Below are positions 7,745 through 16,129 of a stretch of DNA of 27,328 nucleotides, piece by piece (positions within the stretch are counted from its first letter, which is position 1; the number at the start of each line of letters is the position of its first letter). The translations under genes were made by a program, and so were the position numbers. Source of the stretch: Treponema sp. (GTDB lineage: Bacteria > Spirochaetota > Spirochaetia > Treponematales > Treponemataceae); contig JAEDGQ010000020.1 of NCBI GenBank assembly GCA_016297415.1, forward strand, positions 1 to 27,328, written 5' to 3'. A model generated the notes under the pieces. It did no database searches, was not told where the DNA came from, and worked only from the letters and a program-made list of their open reading frames with translations.

Positions 7745-8917
7745 TTAGGGATTTTTTTCAATGGTATGCAGGTAGTCTAAAAGATTTTTAGCCAGACTTG
7801 CGTTTGCCAGAAGTTCGTCTGCAAAGTCTTTGAATCCTTTTGAAATAGTTCCGTCATAAACTGAATCAAAAAGTTTATCAAGAAGCCGGTAATCCAGTTT
7901 CTTTCCTGGAGTATTATAATCGTCCCAGAGAATTTTTACAGAATCCCTTAATTCCGGAAGAAGGTAAGGTAGAAGACGGTCAAGAAGTGCATCAACCTTT
8001 ACAAGCTGGTAGTCTTCGTCCTGAACATAAGCATGCCACACAAAAGGTATTCCTGTTAAAGCAGCTCTGGCCAGGCTTTCTTCGCCACGAATAAAATTGA
8101 GGCTGGAACTGCATAAAACTTTATCCCATTCATCCTGTTTTAAAAATGGAAGTTCTGTGAGTTTTACCTGTCTGCCTGTTTTTTCCCAGGCTTCTTTAAC
8201 AAAGGGAAGACTTTTTCCTGCAGCACCAAGTACATTTACAGAAAAAGCCGGATTTTTTTTCTGATGTTTTTTCTGAAATCTGTTTAAGGCTTCAAAAATC
8301 TGAGTAAAATCCCTTTCATAAGAAAACATGGTTACTGTGAACTGCTCCGGAGTTTTCGCCGGCATTTGTTTTATGGAGTTAAGGAATTCTTCATCAACAA
8401 TTAAGCCTGCAGTTTTTGATGTAAAGCCAGGCATGAAAAATCGTTTCTTAACGAAGGAGCTGCGGGTATAGCTTTTTAAAAGATGAAAATCCTCTGCATA
8501 TTGTTCAGCCGTCAGATATTCAATGTTGAAAATATAATGCAGCAAAGTATTTTCTGGACTAAAAATTATGTTTTCAATCCAGTCTGGTCTGCCGCATTGA
8601 AAACATTCAAGAATTACAGGAAAAGAGAAATCTGATACGGGAAGCTGTTTTTCTTTTAAGAGTGTAACTTCCTTTTCGTCCAGATTCCAGTGAAGAATAG
8701 TCCATAGAGAGTTTTTGTATTTTATTTGCTGGATTTTTTTTGCCGGATCAACTTCTGGATTCATTAAGGCAAAACTTTCCAGATTTGAACAGACAAGAGT
8801 AAGCTTAAGGACCGGATCCAGTTCTGTAAGAGATTTTGCAAGGCGATAGGCTACTCCAATATCACCGAAGTTATCAATTACATCACATAAAATTGTAATA
8901 TTCTTAAAATCAGTCAT
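7745..8917 (-). CDS. earP: EF-P arginine rhamnosyltransferase EarP
   Basis: GT-B-fold enzyme that moves rhamnose from dTDP-rhamnose to Arg32 of EF-P; 390 residues. The N-terminal signature CDVIDNFGDIGVAYRLAK contains Asp15 and Asp19, matching the catalytic Asp pair of EarP. The nucleotide-sugar site NFIRGEESLARA near residues 274-285 carries the conserved Glu (Glu279). The IPFVWHAYVQDEDYQLVK stretch near 290-307 is also typical. The start at 8917 is chosen over an in-frame ATG at 8953 because homology begins at MTDFKNITIL and the ATG lies one base past the lipase TAA, suggesting translational coupling. No rml genes for dTDP-rhamnose are in this window. Confidence 0.95.
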   Translation of the reverse strand: MTDFKNITILCDVIDNFGDIGVAYRLAKSLTELDPVLKLTLVCSNLESFALMNPEVDPAKKIQQIKYKNSLWTILHWNLDEKEVTLLKEKQLPVSDFSFPVILECFQCGRPDWIENIIFSPENTLLHYIFNIEYLTAEQYAEDFHLLKSYTRSSFVKKRFFMPGFTSKTAGLIVDEEFLNSIKQMPAKTPEQFTVTMFSYERDFTQIFEALNRFQKKHQKKNPAFSVNVLGAAGKSLPFVKEAWEKTGRQVKLTELPFLKQDEWDKVLCSSSLNFIRGEESLARAALTGIPFVWHAYVQDEDYQLVKVDALLDRLLPYLLPELRDSVKILWDDYNTPGKKLDYRLLDKLFDSVYDGTISKGFKDFADELLANASLAKNLLDYLHTIEKNP

Positions 8918-8918
8918 T

Positions 8919-11111
8919 TTAGAAACGGAAACCAAGCTGGAAGTTAGGAACAACTTTAACTTTTAAGCCAGAGTTAATTGATGCAGAATTGAAACGGAAT
9001 TTTTCGTCAAAAGCGGCGTCGTTAAAGTCTTTGATTAAAAATTCAAGATTTGCTCCTGCAAAAAGCTGTGTCTTATGTTTTGGCTTAAAAGAAACCAGAA
9101 AACGAGCTGTTGGAACAAAGTTCAGTTTCTTGTCGCCTTTATCAAGTTTTTCTCCATAAGCCCAGAAAAGATTTCCGAACAATTCTGAGTTAAGAAGGAC
9201 TTTACCTGTAAGAATTGACTGATGACCTATACCAGGACTTAGTTCAATAGAACGGCAAGGTTTTACAAAGTTGTGTCCAAGAAGGAAAGAACCATAAACA
9301 TTCTGAGAGCCTACATGAACACCGGCATTGAATGTACCGCTTGTAGAACCGGAAAGTTCACCCCAGACCCTGAAAGTTGAAATATTGTGAAGGTCTGCTT
9401 CAGTTCTAAGTTTTTCAGCATTATTGTTTTTTACTTTCTTAAAGGCTGGAAGAGAGTCCTCCAGAAGATTGTTGCCTGCTCCAAATTCATAAAGCGTAAA
9501 ATTATAAGGGTAGAGCTTTGTTGAATTAGTTTCATCAAGAAGAATACCTTCTGCACTGTAATGCTGGACAGAAATTTTTGCTTTTGTTGGAAGAAGACTT
9601 TCTTTTGAAATAATTACCTTAAACTGTCTGTTTGCAGGAATTCCGATGGAAACAAAATCTGTCAGAAATGAGCTTGCGGCAATTGGTTCGTGAATATCTT
9701 CAAAAATTACTTTTCCATCCCTGATTGTAGCAATACAGGTGTTCTGGTCATCAAAAACTGCGTAATCGCAGCTTCCGTAAATCTGGATAATTGAAGTTTC
9801 CATATTTGAGAATACTTCTTCTTCCGGCAGTGCTAAAATCCAGCTTAAATAGGTTTCCATGGCATGCATGTCAACAAAACAGTTGATTAAATATTTTGCG
9901 TCTACTCCAAATTCTTTTGTTACATAGTTTGCAGCCATACTGACAAGAAGACCTGGATTACTGTTTTTTGAGTTGATTGTAGCATCAAGGAATTCCCTGT
10001 CGCTGTTCTGATCCCTTTCTTCTTTTGTTTTTGCAGGGAAAATTTTCCAGAGACGGTCTTCAGCCTTAAACCGGACTGCTTTAATTCCTTTGTAATAAGA
10101 AGGAATATCTTTGTTTAAGGTTGTTAAGAAATATGAAAGCTGGATTGGAAAAAAAGGGCCCAGATTAAACGGACAGTAATTTCTGTTCATAAGCCTTCTG
10201 AAGTAATAGTTCATTCTTGTCTGGTAATCAAGGCTGTATTTTACAGGATCTGTATTCCAGTTATTAATAAGAACTTTTGTTTGTCCGTATTTTTTATACT
10301 TCCATTTGTTGCTGTTCATTGGAACTGCAGGAACAATATCCTCGGCATTAACAATATTCCAGATGTAGTTGTATTTAGGATCCTTCGCAGAATCAGAAAT
10401 TGTTACATTTGGAGTAGCAAAAGTATAACAGTAGATGTTATCGGTATTGAATAATTCTGTATCGTAGAGTTGTGCTGCAAGAAGATTTGCTGTAGCTGCT
10501 CCGCGGCTGTGTCCTGTAATTAAAAGAAAACAGTCATCAATATCGATTTTATTTTTTAACATGTAGGCGATGAGGGCAGATTCAATATGTTTTGTTGTAC
10601 GGAGGAAGCCTTCATGAAATTCTTCTTCTTCCTGTGTGTGATCGCTTACATTAAGATTTGAAATCCATTCGTTAGCATTTAAAGGTGTTCCCCGGATAAC
10701 AAGAATAATGAGATTGCGTTTTCCGTGGGCACTGTTGATTTTTTTGTATGCAATACTGAAAGCTGCCTGATTGTTGCCCCAGATTGCATTTTCGTAATTC
10801 ATGTCGTAGTGAAGTTCTATAGTCTGTTTAGAAACGCCGATTGCTTCATAACAGCTTAAAAGTTCATTGTTGTCAGGATGTTTTGCAACTTCTACATAAG
10901 CAACTTCTGCAAAAATTCCGGCAACTCTGGCCAGGTCATGGTTATACTGTGAAGAAGGTTTTGAACCAAACCAGGATTCATCCCATTCAGTTTCAAATGT
11001 AACCGGCTCTGGCGGATTTGCAAAGAAGCCGTCTACCGGAAAACTAATTTTTTCAGCAGAAAGAGATAATGAAAAAATGAGTAAAGCGATGAAAATAACA
11101 GGTTTTTTCAT
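8919..11111 (-). CDS. Exported class 3 lipase-like protein with a C-terminal barrel-like region
   Basis: A 730-residue protein with an N-terminal signal peptide (cleavage near SLSLSAE, residue 19). An alpha/beta-hydrolase domain of the lipase class 3 family spans about 115-270. It has VIRGTPLNANEW near the oxyanion hole, the nucleophile motif GHSRG with Ser202, and NAEDIVPAVP with the likely catalytic Asp258; the catalytic His is not certain. The middle region (about 440-570) is beta-rich. The last 150 residues alternate polar and hydrophobic residues, are rich in Gly and Phe, and end in LGFRF, like an outer-membrane beta-barrel segment. Natural substrates are unknown. It sits seven bases after htrA with an AGGA ribosome-binding site. 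Confidence 0.8.
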   Translation of the reverse strand: MKKPVIFIALLIFSLSLSAEKISFPVDGFFANPPEPVTFETEWDESWFGSKPSSQYNHDLARVAGIFAEVAYVEVAKHPDNNELLSCYEAIGVSKQTIELHYDMNYENAIWGNNQAAFSIAYKKINSAHGKRNLIILVIRGTPLNANEWISNLNVSDHTQEEEEFHEGFLRTTKHIESALIAYMLKNKIDIDDCFLLITGHSRGAATANLLAAQLYDTELFNTDNIYCYTFATPNVTISDSAKDPKYNYIWNIVNAEDIVPAVPMNSNKWKYKKYGQTKVLINNWNTDPVKYSLDYQTRMNYYFRRLMNRNYCPFNLGPFFPIQLSYFLTTLNKDIPSYYKGIKAVRFKAEDRLWKIFPAKTKEERDQNSDREFLDATINSKNSNPGLLVSMAANYVTKEFGVDAKYLINCFVDMHAMETYLSWILALPEEEVFSNMETSIIQIYGSCDYAVFDDQNTCIATIRDGKVIFEDIHEPIAASSFLTDFVSIGIPANRQFKVIISKESLLPTKAKISVQHYSAEGILLDETNSTKLYPYNFTLYEFGAGNNLLEDSLPAFKKVKNNNAEKLRTEADLHNISTFRVWGELSGSTSGTFNAGVHVGSQNVYGSFLLGHNFVKPCRSIELSPGIGHQSILTGKVLLNSELFGNLFWAYGEKLDKGDKKLNFVPTARFLVSFKPKHKTQLFAGANLEFLIKDFNDAAFDEKFRFNSASINSGLKVKVVPNFQLGFRF

Positions 11112-11118
11112 AATAGTC

Positions 11119-12381
11119 CTATAATGTTGTTGAATCTTCTGTTGAACTGTCGAGAACGGTTTTGAGTTTTATAAATGATTCATCTCTATAAACTGTAAGA
11201 GTTACAGTATCTCCAGGTTTTTTATCTTCCAGAGCACTTGTATAGTCAGCATAAGTATGAACATCAATACCGTTGATTGCCGTAATAATATCACCGCCAA
11301 GGTAAATTGTTGTGGGATTGAATCTGTTTCCGTACTGAACGGCTTTTGTACCGCCTCTGAGCCCGGCTTTTGCTGCCGAACTGCCTTTTTTTACCTGACT
11401 TACGAGAATTCCGTAATTGATTCCGATATCAGCATACTGAGCAATGCTTGAAGTCATCTGTACGGGTGAAATAAGGATTTTTCCTCTGTTTACTTTTCCG
11501 TATCTTAAAAGATCATTTACAACACGGCGTGCTGTACTTACAGGAACAGCAAATCCAACACCTGCTGAAGAACCTGAGTTTGAAATAATCATTGTATTAA
11601 TACCAACCATACGGCCTTTTGTATCAAGCAGAGGACCACCGGAGTTTCCCGGGTTAATGGCAGCATCAGTCTGAATCATGTTTCTGATAATGACATTTGC
11701 ACTTTCCTGAATAGGGCGGCCTAAACCTGAAATAATACCAGTTGTCATTGTTCGTTCAAGGGCAAACGGATTTCCGATAGCAATTACCTTCTGTCCGACT
11801 TTAAGATTGTCTGAATCACCGAAAGAAATTGTTTTAAGTGAAACATTTGCCGGAGGGTCAAACTTGAGAACTGCAATATCGCTTTCAATATCCTGACCCA
11901 CAACCCGGCCTTCATAGCTTGTACCGTCTGCAAGAGATATAGTGATTTTGTTTGCTTTTGAAATTACATGGACATTTGTTACAACATAGCCCCTTTTATC
12001 AATAATAGACCCGGAACCAGAGCCTCCGTCCTGAACAATTGGTTCAAGAAACCAGTTAATGCCCATAACCTGTGTTGTAATGTTTACTACGGCTTCGTTA
12101 CATTTTTCATAAACAAAAATGTTCTGCTGTTCGTCAGTTGTATAGGCAGAGGGAGTTGTAGCAGCAGAAGTTGTTGAAGTCTGGATGAGGTTTGGTGTGA
12201 TTTCCTGAAGTTCAGAATCCTGAGCAGAAACTTCCTGGTAAAGGGCAGAATCCTGAGAACTTTCAGAAGGTGTCTGCTTTGACGGTTTTTTTAAGTTGAA
12301 AATCCACCATGTGGAAAGAATACCTGCTGCAACTCCACCAACGGCTGCAATTACAATAGAATGGCGTGAATATAGTTTCAT
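11119..12381 (-). CDS. HtrA/DegP-family serine protease with one PDZ domain
   Basis: Envelope quality-control protease, 420 residues. A membrane anchor or uncleaved signal spans about 8-29. A Ser/Thr/Gln-rich linker follows to about residue 88. The trypsin-like domain carries the full triad: His138 in TNVHVIS, Asp168 in ESDIAVLKF and Ser247 in NPGNSGGPL. One PDZ domain (about 300-412, with GILVSQVKKGSSAAKAGLRGG and GGDIITAINGIDV) ends the protein, so it is closer in layout to DegS or HtrA than to two-PDZ DegP. CGAGGAT supplies the ribosome-binding site. It stands between the PEGA and lipase genes with short gaps, suggesting one transcript. Confidence 0.94.
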   Translation of the reverse strand: MKLYSRHSIVIAAVGGVAAGILSTWWIFNLKKPSKQTPSESSQDSALYQEVSAQDSELQEITPNLIQTSTTSAATTPSAYTTDEQQNIFVYEKCNEAVVNITTQVMGINWFLEPIVQDGGSGSGSIIDKRGYVVTNVHVISKANKITISLADGTSYEGRVVGQDIESDIAVLKFDPPANVSLKTISFGDSDNLKVGQKVIAIGNPFALERTMTTGIISGLGRPIQESANVIIRNMIQTDAAINPGNSGGPLLDTKGRMVGINTMIISNSGSSAGVGFAVPVSTARRVVNDLLRYGKVNRGKILISPVQMTSSIAQYADIGINYGILVSQVKKGSSAAKAGLRGGTKAVQYGNRFNPTTIYLGGDIITAINGIDVHTYADYTSALEDKKPGDTVTLTVYRDESFIKLKTVLDSSTEDSTTL

Positions 12382-12393
12382 ATTATCCTCGTA

Positions 12394-14025
12394 TTACAGA
12401 AGTACAGTAAATCCTGCTTCTGCATTAAAGTAGTTTTTATTTTTAAAGTGGAGAACTTTTCCACGAAGGTTTATGTAATAAGAAGCTGTTGAAGGCTGAA
12501 TTGTAAAATCAAGGCCTGATTCCACAGCTCTTGTCCAGACTGCTTTGCTGTCTGTTCTGTCATCTTTTAAGAGATTTGTTTTTCCAAAGGAAGAATGGAG
12601 GGCACCATAAACAGAAGTTGTTACATGGTCACTTTTGTACTGTACTGCAATTCCGTTTTTCCAGACGCTGTCTCTTTTTTTACTGTTGTAAGTTGAAGCA
12701 GAACCTGTAAATTCAGAGGAGAAACCGGCATAAAGGTTATTAAAATCAAGACCTAAGACTATGCCTCCACCGAAACCGTTTCCTGTATCAGCACCATAAG
12801 GCTCAAAAGGAGCTTTCCCGGCACCACCCGCTCTAAAGAGGAATCCCCAGTCAAAAGCACCGAATCCAGTTTTTTCCTGGAAGGTAAATTTCAGGCATGA
12901 TGAGAAAAATCCAGAACAGTCTGCGTGACCTGGAAGAATACCACCCAGTAAAGAAAGTTCCATAAAATCAAAAACAGACCAGCTTAGTCCTGCAGAAAGT
13001 GGAGCTCCATAAAAGACAGAGTTTTTATCTGTCAGAATAAATCCTGCAGAGAAAGAAAGGACCAGTGTATTTTCCGGAAAACGGAAAGCCATTGGCAGAG
13101 TTCCTGTTCCAGATCCGGAACGGGTTATAGATGCAGCTGGAATTCTGATGGACCTGTCGATTAAAAAACTTACTGATTCCTTGTAATTTTCAACTTCCAG
13201 AACTGCTGTGTAATTTCCGTCCTGAAGTTTTGTGCCTGTTGAAGAACAGCCGTTCCAGACTAACTTCTGCTGCCATGTGGAAAAATCAGGGAGAACTGAT
13301 TCATAAACAGGATAACCGTTAAAATCTGTAATGGTCAGTTTTCCAACAGCTTTTTTTGTTACATAAAATGAAAAATTTATTCTGCCAGGGGAACCATTTA
13401 AATCAGGATTAAAAACATTCTTGTTTGTCTTAAAATCAGAAAGTTCAAAATCTGCTTCAGAAAGTTCTGCTGTAATAGTCTGATATGTGTGTCGGAATAC
13501 ACTGATTGTCCGGGTATATTCCCTGTAACCGAATTTTTTTACAGTACAGGTGTGTTCCCCTTCATCAAGAGTTACCGTCTGACTGTCTATTGTTTTTCCA
13601 TCAACAGAAATAATACAGTCATGGGGAACGGTGGAAAATGTTACCTGTCCCTGATATTTTTCAAGCTCAATGTAGAAAGTTCTGTCTTCCCCATAACGGA
13701 CTGATATGTTGAAATATCGTGGAGCATATCCGGTTGCCTGAACTTTTAAGTAATAGGAACCTGGTGAAAGATTATTGATTGTAAGGTTTGTGTTGCCCTC
13801 GTATTGACCGTTAATCCAAACATCTGCATTTCTGATGTTTGATTTGATTGTAATACGTGTTTTGCCGGGAGCAATGGCCAGTTTGTTTTCCGGCGCCATC
13901 ATCATTGCTTTTGAAGCATTTTCAGATGAATAAGTTTCATCAAAAGCAGGAAGAGAATGGGAAAATGCCGGAAAAACCATGAGCAAAACAAGAACTGAGG
14001 TATATATAAATCTTTGTAATGTCAT
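12394..14025 (-). CDS. Exported PEGA-domain protein with a FlgD-like and a barrel-like region
   Basis: A 543-residue envelope protein. The signal peptide ends near residue 22 (VFPAFSHS). Two PEGA repeats follow: about 57-121 (NADVWINGQYEG, SPGSYYLKVQATGY) and about 126-188 (CIISVDGKTI, DEGEHTCTVKKFGY). PEGA domains are small beta-sandwiches in surface proteins. Residues of about 205-295 resemble a FlgD/CHU-C-type Ig fold (FYVTKKAVGKLTITDFNG, then LQDGNYTAVLEV). The remainder looks like an outer-membrane barrel that ends in FTVLL. No enzymatic motif is seen. It follows radC by 27 bases on the same strand; its own ribosome-binding site is weak. Confidence 0.78.
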   Translation of the reverse strand: MTLQRFIYTSVLVLLMVFPAFSHSLPAFDETYSSENASKAMMMAPENKLAIAPGKTRITIKSNIRNADVWINGQYEGNTNLTINNLSPGSYYLKVQATGYAPRYFNISVRYGEDRTFYIELEKYQGQVTFSTVPHDCIISVDGKTIDSQTVTLDEGEHTCTVKKFGYREYTRTISVFRHTYQTITAELSEADFELSDFKTNKNVFNPDLNGSPGRINFSFYVTKKAVGKLTITDFNGYPVYESVLPDFSTWQQKLVWNGCSSTGTKLQDGNYTAVLEVENYKESVSFLIDRSIRIPAASITRSGSGTGTLPMAFRFPENTLVLSFSAGFILTDKNSVFYGAPLSAGLSWSVFDFMELSLLGGILPGHADCSGFFSSCLKFTFQEKTGFGAFDWGFLFRAGGAGKAPFEPYGADTGNGFGGGIVLGLDFNNLYAGFSSEFTGSASTYNSKKRDSVWKNGIAVQYKSDHVTTSVYGALHSSFGKTNLLKDDRTDSKAVWTRAVESGLDFTIQPSTASYYINLRGKVLHFKNKNYFNAEAGFTVLL

Positions 14026-14052
14026 AAATTAACTCAATGACATTATAAAGTT

Positions 14053-14712
14053 TTATTCAGTACTCTTCAACAGACCGTTTTCCAGAAAACTGAAGTAGCT
14101 GTTCCTTGTGATTATGAGATGATCTACCAGTGCAAGTCCCAGAAGAGAAGCTGCTTCTTCAAGAACTGCGGTGGTTTTAATGTCCTCGTTTGACGGTTCA
14201 GCTTTGCCCCCCGGATGATTGTGGCATAAAACAATTCCTGAAGCGTGTTCAATCAGGGCTTCGCTGAATATTTCGCTGGGTTTTAAGAGAGCTTTATTTC
14301 CAGAACCGACACAAAGAACTCTGATGGAAATGATTTCTCTTGCACCATTTATTGTTACACAGACAAAATGTTCTGCACTCTGCATGGAGTAGTGTTTTAT
14401 AAAGGGAATTACGTCTTTTGGTGTGTTTACTACAGCCTGAGGATTTCTGTTGTAACGGCGTCCCAGTTCCATAGCAGCAGCAATTGCCAGAGCTTTGCTT
14501 GCTCCCACCCCTTCTATGGCACACATTTTTTCCACCCACTGTGACGGATTGTACCCGCATAATACTTTTATGATTCGTTCTGCCATACATTCAACTGGCA
14601 TATTTCTGCTTCCCGTTCCGAGAATCAGCATTATTAATTCCCTGTCATTAGGCCAGGAAAGACCTTTTTTCAGGGTAAGTCGTCTGATGTCAATGTCGTC
14701 TTTTGCACTCAT
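14053..14712 (-). CDS. radC: RadC/JAB-domain protein
   Basis: A 219-residue RadC-family protein. A helix-hairpin-helix segment lies near residues 62-74 (AIEGVGASKALAI). The MPN/JAB domain holds the JAMM metal motif: His164 and His166 in HNHPGG, then Asp177 in SNEDI. The usual HNHPSG reads HNHPGG here. The name comes from an early link to radiation repair that later work did not support; the biochemical role is unknown. It is the first gene of the minus-strand run to efp and diverges from the glucosaminidase gene across 88 AT-rich bases. Confidence 0.92.
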   Translation of the reverse strand: MSAKDDIDIRRLTLKKGLSWPNDRELIMLILGTGSRNMPVECMAERIIKVLCGYNPSQWVEKMCAIEGVGASKALAIAAAMELGRRYNRNPQAVVNTPKDVIPFIKHYSMQSAEHFVCVTINGAREIISIRVLCVGSGNKALLKPSEIFSEALIEHASGIVLCHNHPGGKAEPSNEDIKTTAVLEEAASLLGLALVDHLIITRNSYFSFLENGLLKSTE

Positions 14713-14800
14713 ATTAGTTACATATTATTAATGGCATTGATTTTTCATAAATGCACAAAAAACTTAAAAAAATTAAATTTTTTTTCCGAAAATTTTTAAT

Positions 14801-15406
14801 ATGAAGCATTTAAAATTTTTTTATGGGGCAATTCTGGCATCAGTTATTTCTGTTTTGTTTTTTTCCTGTGTTTCTGTACCAGTTGAACAGGGAAAAATCT
14901 ATCCTCAGTGTTCAAGGGAAATTCTTGGAAAGGGTATTAAAAGTGATATGGCCCTGGCAGATTTTTTCCTTTCAGAAAATACTGATGTTCCCTTAGGAGA
15001 TATTCAGAGACTTGCCCGGTATTATATTTCAGAATGTGCAGCAGAAGGCATTAATTCTGACGCTGCTTTTGTGCAAATGTGTCTTGAAACCGGATTCCTT
15101 CGTTTTGGAAATCTTGTAGTTCCGGAAATGCATAATTACTGTGGACTTGGAGCTATGGATGCAGAACATCCCGGAGAATGGTTTGCCACAGAACAGCTGG
15201 GAGTAAGGGCTCATGTACAGCATTTACAGGCTTATGCTACTACTGAAGATGTTAAACTAAAACAGGATCTTGTTGATCCACGATACTCATGGGTGCATAA
15301 AGTAAAACTGGCCCGCACAGTATTTGAACTTGCAGGCCAGTGGGCAACGGATCCTGCTTATGGAACTAAGCTGGACGGCCTTTTAACTAAACTGGAAAAG
15401 TTTTAG
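14801..15406 (+). CDS. Glucosaminidase-family lipoprotein
   Basis: Probable peptidoglycan hydrolase anchored in the envelope, 201 residues. The N-terminus is a lipoprotein signal (SVLFFSC, lipidated Cys23). The catalytic-type segment AAFVQMCLETGFLRFGN (about 88-104, Glu96 as candidate acid) and NYCGLGAM match the N-acetylglucosaminidase family of FlgJ and autolysins (PF01832). ATEQLGVRAHVQHLQAY is typical of the same fold. Cutting glycan strands for wall growth or flagellar assembly is plausible, but no flagellar genes are near. No Shine-Dalgarno sequence is visible. The 3' end overlaps pyrH on the other strand by four bases. Confidence 0.86.
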   Translation: MKHLKFFYGAILASVISVLFFSCVSVPVEQGKIYPQCSREILGKGIKSDMALADFFLSENTDVPLGDIQRLARYYISECAAEGINSDAAFVQMCLETGFLRFGNLVVPEMHNYCGLGAMDAEHPGEWFATEQLGVRAHVQHLQAYATTEDVKLKQDLVDPRYSWVHKVKLARTVFELAGQWATDPAYGTKLDGLLTKLEKF

Positions 15407-16098
15407 GCAATAGTTGTTCCGATGTAATTCTTGCCTTCAAGAATTGCACGGATATTGTCCAGGTTTTTACCGCCTGCACAGATAACCTTTAAGCCCATGC
15501 TTTCTGCTTTTTTTGAAGCAATTGGATCGAAGGGACAGTTTTTACCAGGTGTCCATTCATCTCCTACCATTTTGCGGAAATCAGCCCAGCTGATATTATC
15601 AAGAGGTTTTGCATCCGGGTTTTTGCGCGGATCGTCTGTATAAACTTTTTCGATGTTACTTAAGTTTACAACTGTATCTGCGCCGAATTTTTCTGCAAGG
15701 AGAACGGCGTCATTGTCTGTTGAAAATCCTGGTTTCCATCCTGCAGCAAGAAGAATTGAACCTGTAAAATCTTTGGCTTGTGTAGGATCTGTTACAACGG
15801 CTTCTTTACAAAAATCTCCGAAACAGGCTTTTACAAACTGTGCATTAAGGCGTGTTGCCATAATGCCAATCCAGTCTGCTGCATCAGTTCCGGCATCAGG
15901 GGCTGTTCCAGTTACATCACGGAAAGCTTTCTGATAAATGCGTGCAGGACCGCCGCCACCGACAACAAAAATAAGTTTATCGCCTTTATGTGACGAAAGA
16001 TAATCTTTGATCATTTCTGCGAATTTTCCAACAAATTCAACATCAGGATATTCAGGTGCTACGATTGACCCACCAACTGATAATACTTTTGTCGACAT
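15403..16098 (-). CDS. pyrH: UMP kinase, archaeal/spirochaete type
   Basis: Amino-acid-kinase-fold enzyme that phosphorylates UMP to UDP for pyrimidine nucleotide supply; 231 residues. Motifs are VLSVGGSIVAP at the N-terminus (phosphate binding), FVVGGGGPARIYQ near residue 45, GWKPGFSTDNDAVLLAE near 120, and NLSNIEKVYTDDPRKNP near 145. It is closer to the archaeal PyrH subfamily, which as I recall also contains the spirochaete enzymes, than to the standard bacterial form. TGGAGGAATATT gives a strong ribosome-binding site. It is the last gene after the sigma/anti-sigma/TIG genes, 31 bases after the TIG protein gene. An essential enzyme downstream of a stress-type sigma operon probably has a further promoter. 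Confidence 0.92.
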   Translation of the reverse strand: MSTKVLSVGGSIVAPEYPDVEFVGKFAEMIKDYLSSHKGDKLIFVVGGGGPARIYQKAFRDVTGTAPDAGTDAADWIGIMATRLNAQFVKACFGDFCKEAVVTDPTQAKDFTGSILLAAGWKPGFSTDNDAVLLAEKFGADTVVNLSNIEKVYTDDPRKNPDAKPLDNISWADFRKMVGDEWTPGKNCPFDPIASKKAESMGLKVICAGGKNLDNIRAILEGKNYIGTTIA

Positions 16099-16129
16099 AA
16101 TATTCCTCCAGAATTTTTGTCAGTTTTTT

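Noticed and set aside
8918..8953. Longer earP start at 8953
   Set aside because: It would overlap the lipase end with residues unrelated to EarP; family similarity starts at the ATG at 8917.
14294..14590. 98-residue minus-strand frame inside radC
   Set aside because: Out of frame with an intact radC and low in coding character; not a frameshifted gene piece.
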